A DNA stretch of 64,000 nucleotides from Pontixanthobacter rizhaonensis (GCF_012972675.1 NZ_JABCRE010000002.1:609001-673000); one strand, 5' to 3'. Numbered from the stretch's first letter, positions 48,002 to 57,494 are shown. A program made the numbers and translations. Notes: generated from the letters alone by a model not told the origin.

Positions 48002-49791
48002 CCTTCGACCATCTCTGCCAGTTCCAGCCAGCGCTCCTCAGCACTATCTTTCTCGGCTCGGGCGTTTTCCACGCCTTTGCTGATGGTTGCGAATTTTTGC
48101 GGGTCGCTGGTGTACAAATCAGGATCGGCGAGAATGGTTTCGCCCTTTTGAATTGCCGCTTCCAGCTCCTCAATACGGGCGGGCAGCAGCTCGTAATCGC
48201 GTTTGTCCTTGTAGCTCAGCTTGGTGCTTTTTGGGGCCGCCTGAGATGGCGTAGGGGCCTTTGTCTCTGGTTTTGCGGTACGGGCTTTTGTCGCGGAGGA
48301 ACGATGCTGGCGCTTGCTCTCCCAGTCTTCATAACCGCCAGCCACAATATCGACGAAGCCGCTGCCGTCGAGGCCGAGCGTGAGTGTAACCGTGCGGTCC
48401 AGAAAATCGCGATCGTGGCTGACGATCAGAACCGTGCCATCATAATCGGCGATCACTTCTTGCAGCAGATCGAGCGTTTCCAGATCAAGATCGTTTGTCG
48501 GCTCGTCCAGCACCAGCAGGTTTGATTTCCGTGAAAATTCACGGGCGAGTAGCAAACGGGATCGTTCGCCGCCTGACATGGTGGAAACTTTGGTATCCAC
48601 CAATCCTGGGTCAAACAGGAATTCCTTGAGATAACCCTGGACGTGTTTGCGCACGCCGCGAACGTCAATCCAGTCGCCGCCTTCGGCCAAGACATCGCGC
48701 ACGGATTTGTCCGGCGTCAGCAGCGCGCGCTGCTGGTCGATCATCACGCCGGTCAGAGTTTTTGCGATGGTGACGGTGCCTGTATCCGGTTCAATTTCAC
48801 CGGTGAGCAGTTTCAGCAACGTCGTTTTGCCGGCCCCGTTTGCGCCGACAACACCAATCCGGTCACCGCGCTGGATGCGCAGCGAGAAGTCACGAATGAT
48901 GGTGCGGTCGCCATAGGATTTCGACACTTTGTCCGCGACCATGACCGCCTTGGATTTATTGCTGGAATCGCTTTCCAACCCCAATTTGGCAGGTCCGGTC
49001 GGGTTGATCATGGCCGCGCGCTGGGCGCGCATCTGCCAAAGTTTTTCAAGCCGCCCCTGGTTGCGTTTCCGGCGGGCTGTGACCCCGCGTTCCAGCCAAT
49101 GCGCTTCCAGTTTGAGTTTCGCGTCCAACCGGTGGGCAGCGCGTGCCTCTTCTGCATAGACTTGTTCTTCCCAAGCCTCGTATCCGCCAAACCCGACATC
49201 TTTGCGCCGCAGCATTCCGCGTTCCAGCCAGATAGTCGCATTGGTCAAACGCTTGAGGAAAGTCCGGTCGTGACTGATGACTACAAACGCGCCCTTATAT
49301 CTCTCCAACCAGCCTTCCAGCCAGTCAATCGCCGCAAGGTCGAGGTGGTTGGTCGGCTCGTCCATCAGCAACAGATCAGGGTCTTGGGCGAGGGCGCGGG
49401 CAATCGCTGCCCGCCGTTTCTCGCCGCCGCTGGCACCCTGTGCAGGGGTGGACATATCGATACCCAATTGGCCGGCAATGGCTTCGACTTCATATTCTTC
49501 CGGCGGAAATTCACCCGCCAGTGCGAAGTCCATCAGCGTGTCAAACGCTGCGACATCGGGTTCCTGTTCCAGAACAACAATTCGGGTGCCAGGTTTGACT
49601 TTACGTTCGCCCCGATCCGGCTCCAGCTGATCAAAGATCAGGCGGAACAAGGTGGTCTTACCCGCTCCATTGCGGCCAATCAGGGCCAAACGATCGCGCG
49701 GACCGATATGCAGATTCAGATCTTCAAACAGCCACCGGCCGCCTATTTGCAGACCGATATTTTCAAGACTGAGTACGGGGGGCTGGGCCAT
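47998..49791 (-). CDS. ABC-F ATPase, Uup type
   Basis: About 597 residues with two ATP-binding domains: GRNGAGKTTLFRLIFD and GANGAGKTTLLKLLTG, signatures GASGGEKRRAAIAR and STMSGGERSRLLLAR, and LLMDEPTNHLDL and LVLDEPTNDLDLETL. There is no transmembrane segment. The C-terminal region (after about 520) is a basic linker followed by a coiled coil (KRDYELLPARIEELEAAIQKGE), as in Uup. Uup binds branched DNA and ribosomes and suppresses precise transposon excision. ATG 49791 is chosen over 49827. Coupled to the UDG-like gene. Confidence 0.88.
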   Translation of the reverse strand: MAQPPVLSLENIGLQIGGRWLFEDLNLHIGPRDRLALIGRNGAGKTTLFRLIFDQLEPDRGERKVKPGTRIVVLEQEPDVAAFDTLMDFALAGEFPPEEYEVEAIAGQLGIDMSTPAQGASGGEKRRAAIARALAQDPDLLLMDEPTNHLDLAAIDWLEGWLERYKGAFVVISHDRTFLKRLTNATIWLERGMLRRKDVGFGGYEAWEEQVYAEEARAAHRLDAKLKLEAHWLERGVTARRKRNQGRLEKLWQMRAQRAAMINPTGPAKLGLESDSSNKSKAVMVADKVSKSYGDRTIIRDFSLRIQRGDRIGVVGANGAGKTTLLKLLTGEIEPDTGTVTIAKTLTGVMIDQQRALLTPDKSVRDVLAEGGDWIDVRGVRKHVQGYLKEFLFDPGLVDTKVSTMSGGERSRLLLAREFSRKSNLLVLDEPTNDLDLETLDLLQEVIADYDGTVLIVSHDRDFLDRTVTLTLGLDGSGFVDIVAGGYEDWESKRQHRSSATKARTAKPETKAPTPSQAAPKSTKLSYKDKRDYELLPARIEELEAAIQKGETILADPDLYTSDPQKFATISKGVENARAEKDSAEERWLELAEMVEG

Positions 49792-49929
49792 GCAGGCGCG
49801 CTTAGCGGCACGGCGCGGCACGGACAAGCGACTTGCCCTTTAAATACGGTCAGATAGGGTTGTACTTTAACGCAAGGTAGATGCCGTATTCACGGGATGT
49901 TCAACGGAATGACTTTAGGCAGGAACTTG

Positions 49930-50235
49930 ATGATCCGCTTTTCGCTCCTTTTTGGCCTGTCCGTGATGCTGGCTGTTGGTACGCCAACTGACGTTGCCCA
50001 CGCGCAAGAACGTGATGATCAAACCGAAGCGCGCAAAGAAATGCAGGCCGGTAACATCATGCGATCGCGCCAAATAGAGGCGCGCGTGCTGCCGATGATG
50101 CGGGATGCAGAATATCTCGGCTTCGCCTACGATTCGACCGCGATGGCTTACCGGCTGAAATTTATCCGGAGCGGGCGCGTCATTTTTGTCGATGTTGATG
50201 CACGCACCGGGCGGATATTGGGTCGCAGCCGTTGA
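49930..50235 (+). CDS. Exported PepSY-like protein
   Basis: About 101 residues from ATG 49930, with AGGAAC upstream. It has a signal peptide (MIRFSLLFGLSVMLAVGTPTDVAHA) followed by a PepSY-like domain (IEARVLPMMRDAEYLGFAYDSTAMAYRLKFIRSGRVIFVDVDARTGRILG in overlapping parts), with the ending DVDARTGRIL being the clearest match. Such small periplasmic proteins often sit beside a two-component system and modulate the sensor, as with FeuN next to FeuPQ in rhizobia. The response regulator starts 115 bases later. Confidence 0.75.
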   Translation: MIRFSLLFGLSVMLAVGTPTDVAHAQERDDQTEARKEMQAGNIMRSRQIEARVLPMMRDAEYLGFAYDSTAMAYRLKFIRSGRVIFVDVDARTGRILGRSR

Positions 50236-50350
50236 CGAATGGCTGTTTGAAGTACTCGATCAGTTGACGCATTTGGGACAAAAGACCACGTAACAAAGTG
50301 AAATTGATGTAAAGCGGCCTTTGGGGCAGCTTTCAGGGGACCTTAGAAAT

Positions 50351-51031
50351 ATGCGTATTCTAATTGTCGAGGATGAACCGACACTCGGCCAACAGTTGAA
50401 ATCCACGCTGGAACAAAACGGTTATGCCGTTGACCTGTCGACCGACGGGGAAGACGGGCACTTCCTTGGTTCGACCGAAGATTATGACGCGGTTATTCTC
50501 GACCTCGGCTTGCCTGAAATTGACGGTCTGACCGTGCTGGGTATGTGGCGCAAAGAAGGCCGGACCTTCCCGGTACTGGTTCTTACGGCGCGTGACAGTT
50601 GGTCTGATAAGGTTGCCGGTCTGGATGCGGGCGCCGATGATTATTTGGCCAAGCCATTCCAAACTGAAGAGCTGATTGCACGCTTGCGGGCGCTTATTCG
50701 CCGCGCGTCTGGCAATACCTCGTCGGAATTGACCGCGGGTAATGTGCGTCTGGATACGCGCTCTGGCCGGGTAACTTTATCGGGCGAACCGGTGAAGCTA
50801 ACGGCGCAAGAATATAAGCTGCTCAGCTATCTCATGCATCATAAAGGCAAAGTGGTCAGCCGTACGGAACTGATCGAGCATATTTACGATCAGGATTTTG
50901 ACCGCGATTCCAACACTATTGAAGTGTTTGTTACGCGTATCCGTAAGAAGTTGGGTGCGGATGTGATCACGACCATACGCGGTCTGGGATATAGTCTTGA
51001 CGATCCAGACGAAAAGCCACGAGCATCGTAA
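50351..51031 (+). CDS. OmpR-family response regulator
   Basis: About 226 residues. The receiver domain begins MRILIVEDEPTLGQQL, with the phospho-accepting Asp in AVILDLGLPEIDGLTVL, Thr in VLVLTARDSW and Lys in DYLAKPFQTEEL. The C-terminal winged helix contains GEPVKLTAQEYKLLSYLMHHKGKVVSRTELIEHIYD. It is PhoP/FeuP-like. Its stop is directly followed by the ATG of the histidine kinase gene. The gene set is PepSY-like protein, regulator, sensor. Confidence 0.93.
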   Translation: MRILIVEDEPTLGQQLKSTLEQNGYAVDLSTDGEDGHFLGSTEDYDAVILDLGLPEIDGLTVLGMWRKEGRTFPVLVLTARDSWSDKVAGLDAGADDYLAKPFQTEELIARLRALIRRASGNTSSELTAGNVRLDTRSGRVTLSGEPVKLTAQEYKLLSYLMHHKGKVVSRTELIEHIYDQDFDRDSNTIEVFVTRIRKKLGADVITTIRGLGYSLDDPDEKPRAS

Positions 51032-52444
51032 ATGAACGCGCCTGAGACCAAACTGGTCCCGGAAGGGCGCGTTTCATCCCCTTTGAATGAAGGGTTCGCA
51101 TCGCCAGATACTGGCAGCCTTTCGCGGCGGATGATGATCATTGCCGCCGGGTGGATTCTTGTTTTATTGCTCGCCGGCGGGTTTGCTCTAGACCGGGCGC
51201 TGACCAATCTGGTCGAACGCAACTTCGATGAGCAGCTCGAATATATGCTGACCGGCATGATCGCCTCGGCAGAGGTCGGGCCGGATGGCGAAGTGCTGTT
51301 TTATCGTACCTTGGGCGATCAAAAATTCCTGGAACCCAATAGCGGGCTTTATTGGCAAATTAGCGGTGTAGGGCATGAAGATTGGCCATCGCGCAGCCTA
51401 TGGGATCGGTCGCTCAATCTGCAGAAAGATACTTTTGATGCAGAACCGCATTTCTATGATAGCGATCAGTTTCCCCGGGAACCGCTGCGGATTGTAGAGC
51501 GCAGCATTATATTGCCGGGCAGTGAAACCAATTGGACCTTCGCGGTTGCTTCTGCCCGGGAGGATATCGATTCCCAGATACAGCAGTTTCGGTCTATTTT
51601 GATTTGGTCGTTTGCTGTGTTGGGCCTTGGTCTGTTCGTTATGGCGGCCTTGCAAAGCTATTACGGATTACGCCCGTTGCGGCGTATCCGGATGGCGATC
51701 CAACGGATCCGAACGACAGGCACCAACCGCGTAACCGACCCTTTGCCGCATGAGGTTCAGCCGCTGGTCGAAGAACTGAACATGCTGCTGGAACATTCTG
51801 AAAAGCAAGCGGAAGAGGCCAGAACACACGCAGGCAATTTGGCGCATGCGCTGAAAACACCGCTAACGGTTGTGAACAATGCGGCCACTGCACGGGCGGC
51901 GGATTTGCCTGACACTGTTATTCGCGAAGCCACCACGATGCGGCGTCATGTGGATCACCATTTGGCGCGGGCGAGGGCAGTGGGCCGCCGCGCTGTTGGC
52001 CTGGCCAGAACGCCTGTCTGTGACAGTGCGGAGGCAGTGCGCCGCGCAATTGAACGATTATATCCGCAAGTGCGATTTGACATCGATGGCAAGCGCGATG
52101 CGGAAGTGTCTATCGAGCGGCAAGACCTTGACGAAATCCTCGGTAATCTGATCGAAAATGCAGCCAAATATGGCGGCGGAAGTGTCTTTGTTACTGTTGA
52201 TGCAGAGGACACCGCCGATCAATGCGTCATTTGGGTAGAGGATGACGGGATGGGCATCCCCGAGGATAAACGCGTCGAGATATTTGATCGCGGCGCGCGG
52301 CTGGATACCGGAAAACCGGGGACCGGGCTTGGTCTGGCGATTGTCCGCGATGTGGCCGAAATTTACGGCGGCGGCGTAGAGCTTGATGAAAGCGAAGACT
52401 TGGGTGGCCTGCTGGTTAAGCTCAGCTTGCCGCGCCCGGTCTAA
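51032..52444 (+). CDS. PhoQ/FeuQ-type sensor histidine kinase
   Basis: A 470-residue kinase. Two transmembrane helices (about residues 32-52 and 190-210) flank a periplasmic sensor domain of about 130 residues. A HAMP-like linker (LRPLRRIRMAIQRI) and the phosphoacceptor helix NLAHALKTPLTVVNNAA (His in the AHALKTP motif) follow, then the ATPase domain with ILGNLIENAAKYG (N-box), WVEDDGMGIPED (G1) and GTGLGLAIVRDVAE (G2). It probably phosphorylates the regulator just upstream. The periplasmic PepSY-like protein at 49930 may act on it. The signal is unknown. Confidence 0.92.
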   Translation: MNAPETKLVPEGRVSSPLNEGFASPDTGSLSRRMMIIAAGWILVLLLAGGFALDRALTNLVERNFDEQLEYMLTGMIASAEVGPDGEVLFYRTLGDQKFLEPNSGLYWQISGVGHEDWPSRSLWDRSLNLQKDTFDAEPHFYDSDQFPREPLRIVERSIILPGSETNWTFAVASAREDIDSQIQQFRSILIWSFAVLGLGLFVMAALQSYYGLRPLRRIRMAIQRIRTTGTNRVTDPLPHEVQPLVEELNMLLEHSEKQAEEARTHAGNLAHALKTPLTVVNNAATARAADLPDTVIREATTMRRHVDHHLARARAVGRRAVGLARTPVCDSAEAVRRAIERLYPQVRFDIDGKRDAEVSIERQDLDEILGNLIENAAKYGGGSVFVTVDAEDTADQCVIWVEDDGMGIPEDKRVEIFDRGARLDTGKPGTGLGLAIVRDVAEIYGGGVELDESEDLGGLLVKLSLPRPV

Positions 52445-52492
52445 TCCGTAACGCCCCGCGTCCGTCCGGTCGCCACACGTCTCGCCGGTCGT

Positions 52493-52804
52493 TTATGCGC
52501 GGTCGGCTGCCTGTTGATGGTGCCGGATGACTTCATCGATAATGAAGCGCAGGAATTTCTCGCTAAATTCGGGATCAAGATGTGCTTCTTCCGCCAATCC
52601 GCGCAAGCGTTCGATTTGGCGGGCTTCCCGATCCGGATCTGCGGGAGGCAGCGTGACACGCGCCTTATACTCGCCCACAGCTTGGGTAATGCGAAAGCGT
52701 TCGGCCAGCATATGAATTAAGGCTGCATCGATATTGTCGATGCTGCGGCGGAACGATGCGAGTTGATCATCGCTGGCGGAATTGTTGTTATCTGTGTTGT
52801 TCAT
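52493..52804 (-). CDS. Chorismate mutase (AroQ class)
   Basis: A 103-residue all-helical AroQ-class chorismate mutase, cytoplasmic. The conserved residues are in FRRSIDNIDAALIHMLAERFRITQAVGEYKA (Arg and Asp near the first helix, Lys in VGEYKA), followed by DREARQIERLRGLA and an end FIIDEVIRHHQQ. It converts chorismate to prephenate for Phe and Tyr. The N-terminal 18 residues are Asn/Asp/Ser-rich and probably disordered. Divergent from the polyprenyl synthase gene with 89 bases between starts. Confidence 0.9.
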   Translation of the reverse strand: MNNTDNNNSASDDQLASFRRSIDNIDAALIHMLAERFRITQAVGEYKARVTLPPADPDREARQIERLRGLAEEAHLDPEFSEKFLRFIIDEVIRHHQQAADRA

Positions 52805-52893
52805 CGCGCTGGGTTATATCACGCTATTTGCAACGTTTCTACGCTGCTAAACTCTTGCCAATAGGTATCTACACGGTCATGTGCTGCACTATC

Positions 52894-53904
52894 ATGAGCG
52901 CAGACATTATTCCCTTGCCCAAAGCACGGCCCACGCTGGATCCGATGCTTGCATTAACCGCCCAGGATATGAATTCGGTCAATGCCGTGATTCTGGACCG
53001 GATGCAGAGCGAGATACCCTTGATCCCGGCTTTGGCAGGGCATCTGATTTCCGGCGGCGGCAAACGGCTTCGTCCGATGCTGACTTTGGCCGGAGCGGAA
53101 TTGGTCGGGTACCACGGTAGCCGCCATCACAAGCTGGCTGCTTCCGTAGAATTTATTCACACGGCGACTCTGCTGCACGATGATGTGGTGGACGGGTCTG
53201 ATTTGCGGCGCGGGAAAGCGGCCGCCAACATCATTTTCGGAAACCCCGCAACGGTTCTGGTTGGCGACTTTCTGTTCAGCAGAGCCTTTGAATTGATGGT
53301 TGAGGATGGCAGCTTGAAAGTGCTCAAAATCCTATCCGGTGCCAGTGCGATTATCGCTGAGGGTGAAGTCGATCAGCTTACCGCACAGCGCCAGATCGAA
53401 ACCAGCGAAGAACGCTATCTGAACATTATCAGTGCAAAAACGGCTGCATTGTTCGCTGCGGCCAGCCGTATTTCTGCTGTTGTCGCAGAATGTGACGATG
53501 CGCAGGAACGCGCATTGGATGATTATGGGCGCAATCTGGGGGTAGCCTTCCAGCTGGTTGATGACGCGATTGATTACGATTCCGATGCGGCGGAAATGGG
53601 CAAGGATCAGGGCGACGATTTCCGCGAAGGCAAGATGACATTGCCCGTTATTCTGGCCTATTCGCGCGGCAATGCTGCGGACCGTAAGTTCTGGGAAGCA
53701 GCAATCGCCGGGCATCGGTCGTCTGACGATGATTTGGCCGAGGCAATCCACTTGATCGCAAAATATGACGCGGTTGAAGATACGCGCCAGCGTGCGCGCC
53801 ATTATGCCCACCGCGCGATTGATGCGATTTCGATTTTCCCTGACAGTAAAGCCCGCCAAGCCATGGCGGAGGCAGCGCAATTCGCGGTGGCCCGCGGATA
53901 CTGA
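52894..53904 (+). CDS. Polyprenyl diphosphate synthase
   Basis: About 336 residues of the long-chain trans-prenyltransferase group (IspB/octaprenyl or decaprenyl diphosphate synthase). Motifs are SGGGKRLRPMLTL, the first aspartate-rich motif LLHDDVVDGSDLRRG, and the second AFQLVDDAIDYDSD. It adds isopentenyl units to make the ubiquinone side chain. ATG 52894 (MSADIIPLPKAR) is chosen because the preceding 46 codons in the frame look non-coding. The product feeds UbiA, encoded at 12919. Chain length cannot be set from the sequence by eye. Confidence 0.9.
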   Translation: MSADIIPLPKARPTLDPMLALTAQDMNSVNAVILDRMQSEIPLIPALAGHLISGGGKRLRPMLTLAGAELVGYHGSRHHKLAASVEFIHTATLLHDDVVDGSDLRRGKAAANIIFGNPATVLVGDFLFSRAFELMVEDGSLKVLKILSGASAIIAEGEVDQLTAQRQIETSEERYLNIISAKTAALFAAASRISAVVAECDDAQERALDDYGRNLGVAFQLVDDAIDYDSDAAEMGKDQGDDFREGKMTLPVILAYSRGNAADRKFWEAAIAGHRSSDDDLAEAIHLIAKYDAVEDTRQRARHYAHRAIDAISIFPDSKARQAMAEAAQFAVARGY

Positions 53905-53951
53905 GGGTCTGCCTACTTTGTTTGCGTTCTGTGCCGCGCTAGAGGGATAGC

Positions 53952-56381
53952 GTGGCTGATCTACCTATCAATGCTGTGTTGCCCGATCTGTTGGCCGCAT
54001 TGGATGCGGGCGGAACCGCTACGCTCATCGCGCCCCCGGGGGCAGGCAAAACAACGGCTGTTGCGCCGGCTCTGCTTGGCCAAGAGTGGTGCAGCGGGCA
54101 GGTTATCCTTCTGAGCCCCCGGCGCGTCGCAGCGCGGGCTGCTGCGGAACGTATGGCAGAGCTGCAAGGCGAGAAGGTGGGCCAGACGATTGGGTATGTT
54201 ACCCGGTTGGACAGTAAACAGTCTGCGGGCACCCGCGTGCTGGTGATGACCGAAGCGATTTTTGTAAGGCGCATTGTCGATGATCCCGAATTGCACGGGG
54301 TCAGTGCAGTCCTGTTTGATGAAGCGCATGAGCGCCATCTGGACAGCGATTTGGGGCTGGCACTTGCGCTCGAAAGCCGGGCGATCCTGCGCGATGATCT
54401 GCGCGTTTGCGTCATGTCCGCAACGATTGATGGTGAGCGGTTCGGGACGCTGTTGGGCGAACAATCAGCGATCATTGAAAGCGAAGGCAAAGCCTATCCG
54501 CTGCGGATTGAGTGGGTCGGCGCGCGTCCAGAAATTCCGGTTGAACAGCAGGTTTTTGAAGCCACGATTACCGCGTGGCGCGACAATGAAGGGGATGTGT
54601 TGGTCTTCCTTCCCGGTGTGCGGGAAATCGAGCGGCTGCGGGAACGATTGGAACAACGCTTTCCGGATACGCCGATACACGCCTTGCACGGGCAAGCAGA
54701 CCCCGCCAGCCAGCGCGCAGCGTTGAAGCGAAACCCGGAAGGCCTGCGCCGGATCATACTGGCGACCGCGATAGCAGAAACTTCGCTTACCTTGGACGGG
54801 GTATCGGTCGTGGTCGATAGCGGCTTGTCCCGGCGGGCAGAATTTGACCGTGCAGCAGGGACGACCCATCTTGTCACTGTCCGGTCGAGCCAAGCGGCAT
54901 CGGCGCAGCGTGCAGGGCGGGCCGCGCGCCAGGCGCCGGGCGTTGCCTATCGGTTGTGGACACAGGGCGGTCATGCTGGGCGCCCTCCCTATGACCCGCC
55001 TGAAATCGAAACCGCCGATTTGGCTCCGCTGGTTTTGTCGCTTGCGGAATGGGGAACGCAGGATGCCGGCTCTTTGGCATGGCTTGATGTTCCGCCCGAT
55101 GCATCGATTACATCTGCGCAGGGCCGGTTAAAACAGCTCGGCGCAGTGACGGAAACGGGCGCGATCACCGATTGGGGCCGAAACATAGCCTCTTTGCCAA
55201 TGGCTCCGGCACAGGCTGCAGCGGTTCTGCACGGTGCAGCGCAAGGGGATGCGGTTCAGGTGGCGCGGTTGGTCCTGTTGCTACAGGAACGCAATTTGGG
55301 CGGCCGGGGTGAAGACTTGCTGGGCCGGTTGTCACGGTGGAATGGGGACCGGTCCGCGCGTGCGGAGGCATCCAGAAAACTGGCAGATAATTGGACCAGA
55401 AAAGCGGAAAAACTGATTGATCGGGTATCGTCTGACGGGTGCGATCCGGCACTCAGCCTTGCTCATGCCATGCCGGACAATATCGCCAGGCCGCGCGACC
55501 CATCAGGTGAGAATTGGGTGTCGACCGGCGGGCGCGGTTATTGGCTAGACCCGGCATCACCCTTGTCCCGTGCGCAGTGGCTGGTCATCGGCGATGCGCA
55601 AGGTCATGCGAAGGGCGCGCGAATCACAGCCGCGGCGGAGCTGAGCGAAGCGGCGGTCGAGAGCCATCTCGGCCATTTGATGGAAACGCGTTCCGTGCTG
55701 AGCTGGAATGCGGCAGAGAGCCGGGCGGAGGCGAGGCTGGAACGGCGCATGGGCGCGATTACCTTGAAAAGCGGCCCTGACCCTGACCCTGACAGCGCCG
55801 CGATGACCGAATTGTTGGCGGTAAAGTTCTTCGAACAATTTGACCGGCTTATGCCGACCGGCTTGATGGCTAGAGCGCGTTTTGCGGGCATTGATGCGCT
55901 GTCCCGCGCGGCGCTTAAAGACACTGCCGCGCTGTGGTTGGAACCCTTGCTGGACGGTAAGCGAAAGCTTGACGTCAGCCCCGGCCAGATCGCGACAGCG
56001 CTTGTCAATATGCTGGGCTGGGATGACCGGCAACGGCTGGATACATTGGCACCGAAAGAGCTGGTTAGCCCGGCAGGCACGCATCATGTGATTGACTATG
56101 AAGGCGATAACGCCCCTTCAGTCGACATTCGTGTGCAAGCCTTGTTTGGTTTGGAGGCGCATCCGATGATCGGAAATGAGCCGCTTCTGCTGAACCTGAC
56201 CAGCCCGGCAGGACGGCCAATACAAGCCACCCGCGACTTGCCTGCTTTCTGGAAGGGGAGTTGGGATGACGTTCGCAAAGATATGAAGGGGCGATACCCC
56301 AAGCATCGCTGGCCGGATGAACCGTGGCGTGAAGAACCCAGCCTGAAAACCAAGAATGCCTTTGCACGCAAGGATTCCTGA
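53952..56381 (+). CDS. hrpB: ATP-dependent RNA helicase HrpB
   Basis: An 809-residue DEAH-box protein, full length for HrpB. Walker A is APPGAGKTT (residues 27-35), DEAH is in VLFDEAHERHLDSD, motif III is VCVMSATID, and motif VI is AQRAGRAARQAPGVAYRLW, preceded by ILATAIAETSLTLDGV. The C-terminal HrpB-specific domain ends with the region WKGSWDDVRKDMKGRYPKHRWPDEPW. HrpB has no fully assigned cellular role. GTG at 53952 is the start. An independent gene, followed 17 bases later by the NDUFS4-like gene. Confidence 0.94.
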   Translation: MADLPINAVLPDLLAALDAGGTATLIAPPGAGKTTAVAPALLGQEWCSGQVILLSPRRVAARAAAERMAELQGEKVGQTIGYVTRLDSKQSAGTRVLVMTEAIFVRRIVDDPELHGVSAVLFDEAHERHLDSDLGLALALESRAILRDDLRVCVMSATIDGERFGTLLGEQSAIIESEGKAYPLRIEWVGARPEIPVEQQVFEATITAWRDNEGDVLVFLPGVREIERLRERLEQRFPDTPIHALHGQADPASQRAALKRNPEGLRRIILATAIAETSLTLDGVSVVVDSGLSRRAEFDRAAGTTHLVTVRSSQAASAQRAGRAARQAPGVAYRLWTQGGHAGRPPYDPPEIETADLAPLVLSLAEWGTQDAGSLAWLDVPPDASITSAQGRLKQLGAVTETGAITDWGRNIASLPMAPAQAAAVLHGAAQGDAVQVARLVLLLQERNLGGRGEDLLGRLSRWNGDRSARAEASRKLADNWTRKAEKLIDRVSSDGCDPALSLAHAMPDNIARPRDPSGENWVSTGGRGYWLDPASPLSRAQWLVIGDAQGHAKGARITAAAELSEAAVESHLGHLMETRSVLSWNAAESRAEARLERRMGAITLKSGPDPDPDSAAMTELLAVKFFEQFDRLMPTGLMARARFAGIDALSRAALKDTAALWLEPLLDGKRKLDVSPGQIATALVNMLGWDDRQRLDTLAPKELVSPAGTHHVIDYEGDNAPSVDIRVQALFGLEAHPMIGNEPLLLNLTSPAGRPIQATRDLPAFWKGSWDDVRKDMKGRYPKHRWPDEPWREEPSLKTKNAFARKDS

Positions 56382-56398
56382 CTTAAAGGACCAGCATT

Positions 56399-56677
56399 AT
56401 GGCAGCACGCATTTACCAGATTCCGAAAAACGCTATGCAATCCGGCAAGGCCAAGGTTGATACTTGGATGCTGGAATTTGAACAGAGCGAGGCGCGTAAG
56501 CCGGACCCGCTAATGGGCTGGACCGGCAGCGGTGACACGCAGGCGCAAGTTCAGATCAAATTTCCTGATAAGGATGCCGCAAAAGCCTATGCGGAAAAAC
56601 ACGGGATAACCGCCCGCGTTTATGCCACACCGCCTAAATCGCTGAAGCTGCAAGCTTACGCTGATAATTTTCGGTAA
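56399..56677 (+). CDS. NDUFS4-like complex I subunit (ETC_C1_NDUFA4 family)
   Basis: A 92-residue protein of the mitochondrial-type NADH dehydrogenase accessory subunit family, which in Alphaproteobacteria is a peripheral complex I subunit. The features are ARIYQIPKNAMQSGKAKVDTWMLEF, the signature DPLMGWTGSGDTQAQVQIKF and the end PPKSLKLQAYADNFR. AAAGGA precedes the ATG by 8 bases. It is separated from the nuo operon. The SRP RNA gene follows about 50 bases later. Confidence 0.9.
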   Translation: MAARIYQIPKNAMQSGKAKVDTWMLEFEQSEARKPDPLMGWTGSGDTQAQVQIKFPDKDAAKAYAEKHGITARVYATPPKSLKLQAYADNFR

Positions 56678-56689
56678 GCACATCGTCTT

Positions 56690-56718
56690 TTGAAATAACG
56701 CCAAGATAACTTGATTAT
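56690..56718 (+). promoter_or_regulatory. Sigma70-type promoter of the SRP RNA gene
   Basis: TTGAAA at 56690-56695 and GATTAT at 56713-56718 are separated by 17 bases, the optimal spacing. The expected transcript start, about 56725, agrees with the 5' side of the SRP RNA stem. Confidence 0.6.
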
Positions 56719-56724
56719 CGGCAC

Positions 56725-56836
56725 TTGCTTCGCCATATGCGCGGCGGGAGTCGGGTGGACGTTTGCGTTCGCCAACCTGGTCAGGTCCGGAAGGAAGCAG
56801 CCACAACGATTTGCGGCGGGTCGCTCGGCTCCTATT
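56725..56836 (+). ncRNA. ffs: Signal recognition particle RNA, 4.5S type
   Basis: The universal SRP RNA core GGTCAGGTCCGGAAGGAAGC occurs at 56779-56798, including the GGAA tetraloop and the asymmetric loop that binds Ffh. Flanking GGAGTCGGGTGG and TCGCTCGGCTCC can pair, with G-U pairs, to close the long hairpin typical of the small bacterial form. Ends are approximate. SRP RNA and Ffh target membrane proteins to SecYEG. In sphingomonads and other proteobacteria ffs lies close to dnaX, as here. It is preceded by a good sigma70 promoter. Confidence 0.93.
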
Positions 56837-56846
56837 TCATCCAGAA

Positions 56847-57494
56847 TTATTCGGCGGCTTTCGCGTCGCTTGGTGCCAGTGTTTGGCGCGTGCGGGTACG
56901 ATTAAGTGCTGCAATCACTTCATCGTAATCTCTCTTTTTGAGATCAGCGCGAACACAATAGAGTGATACGCTTTCCAAACCGCCATCTGTAAATAGCAAC
57001 AGCCGTGTCGGCCCATCGCTGCTTTCCACATCTTTGCTCCATCTGCCGTGGTAACCAGCGGGCAAATCACTGCTTTGGGTGGACAATTGGTTCCAACCAG
57101 CGGCCTTGGCCATTGGCGCAAGCTGTTCAGCCAATGATGCAGCATTCAGAGTGTCGCTGGCGGGGGCCTCGTAACGCAGTGTATGAACGACCCGGCTTTG
57201 CTGTGTGAACCAAGTTTCGCTGTGAAGAAATGGTCCGATGGCGGGTGATAACGGGATGGATTTGTTCTCGTAACTGAGTGCAGCCTGAGCCGCGGTCTCG
57301 GCGGTGCCGAATATACCGGCATAGCCTCCTTCCGGGGTACAAAACTGTTCAAACACATGGTGATCCAGCGTTAGTCTGCCAGTTGCTTCCGCCTGAGCAG
57401 GTGCTGACAGTATGAAGGCCCCAGCCAACATTGAGAAAGCTGAGATCACCACAGATTGCGCGGCGTTTTGTCCAAGGTTGATTAAACGGCGCAT
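56847..57494 (-). CDS. Exported protein of unknown function
   Basis: A 215-residue protein with a signal peptide (MRRLINLGQNAAQSVVISAF... cleaved near APAQAEA). The mature part contains FEQFCTPEGGYAGIFGTAE, then WSKDVESSDGPTRLLLFTDGGLESVSLYCVRADLKKRDYDEVIAALNR in overlapping parts, with two cysteines that may form a disulfide. I recognise no family. It lies between ffs and dnaX, convergent with the RNA gene and divergent from dnaX by 52 bases. Confidence 0.75.
   Translation of the reverse strand: MRRLINLGQNAAQSVVISAFSMLAGAFILSAPAQAEATGRLTLDHHVFEQFCTPEGGYAGIFGTAETAAQAALSYENKSIPLSPAIGPFLHSETWFTQQSRVVHTLRYEAPASDTLNAASLAEQLAPMAKAAGWNQLSTQSSDLPAGYHGRWSKDVESSDGPTRLLLFTDGGLESVSLYCVRADLKKRDYDEVIAALNRTRTRQTLAPSDAKAAE

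Noticed and set aside
48643-49857. 404-residue plus-strand frame
   Set aside because: Antisense of the Uup-type ABC-F gene, an artefact of GC-skewed third positions.
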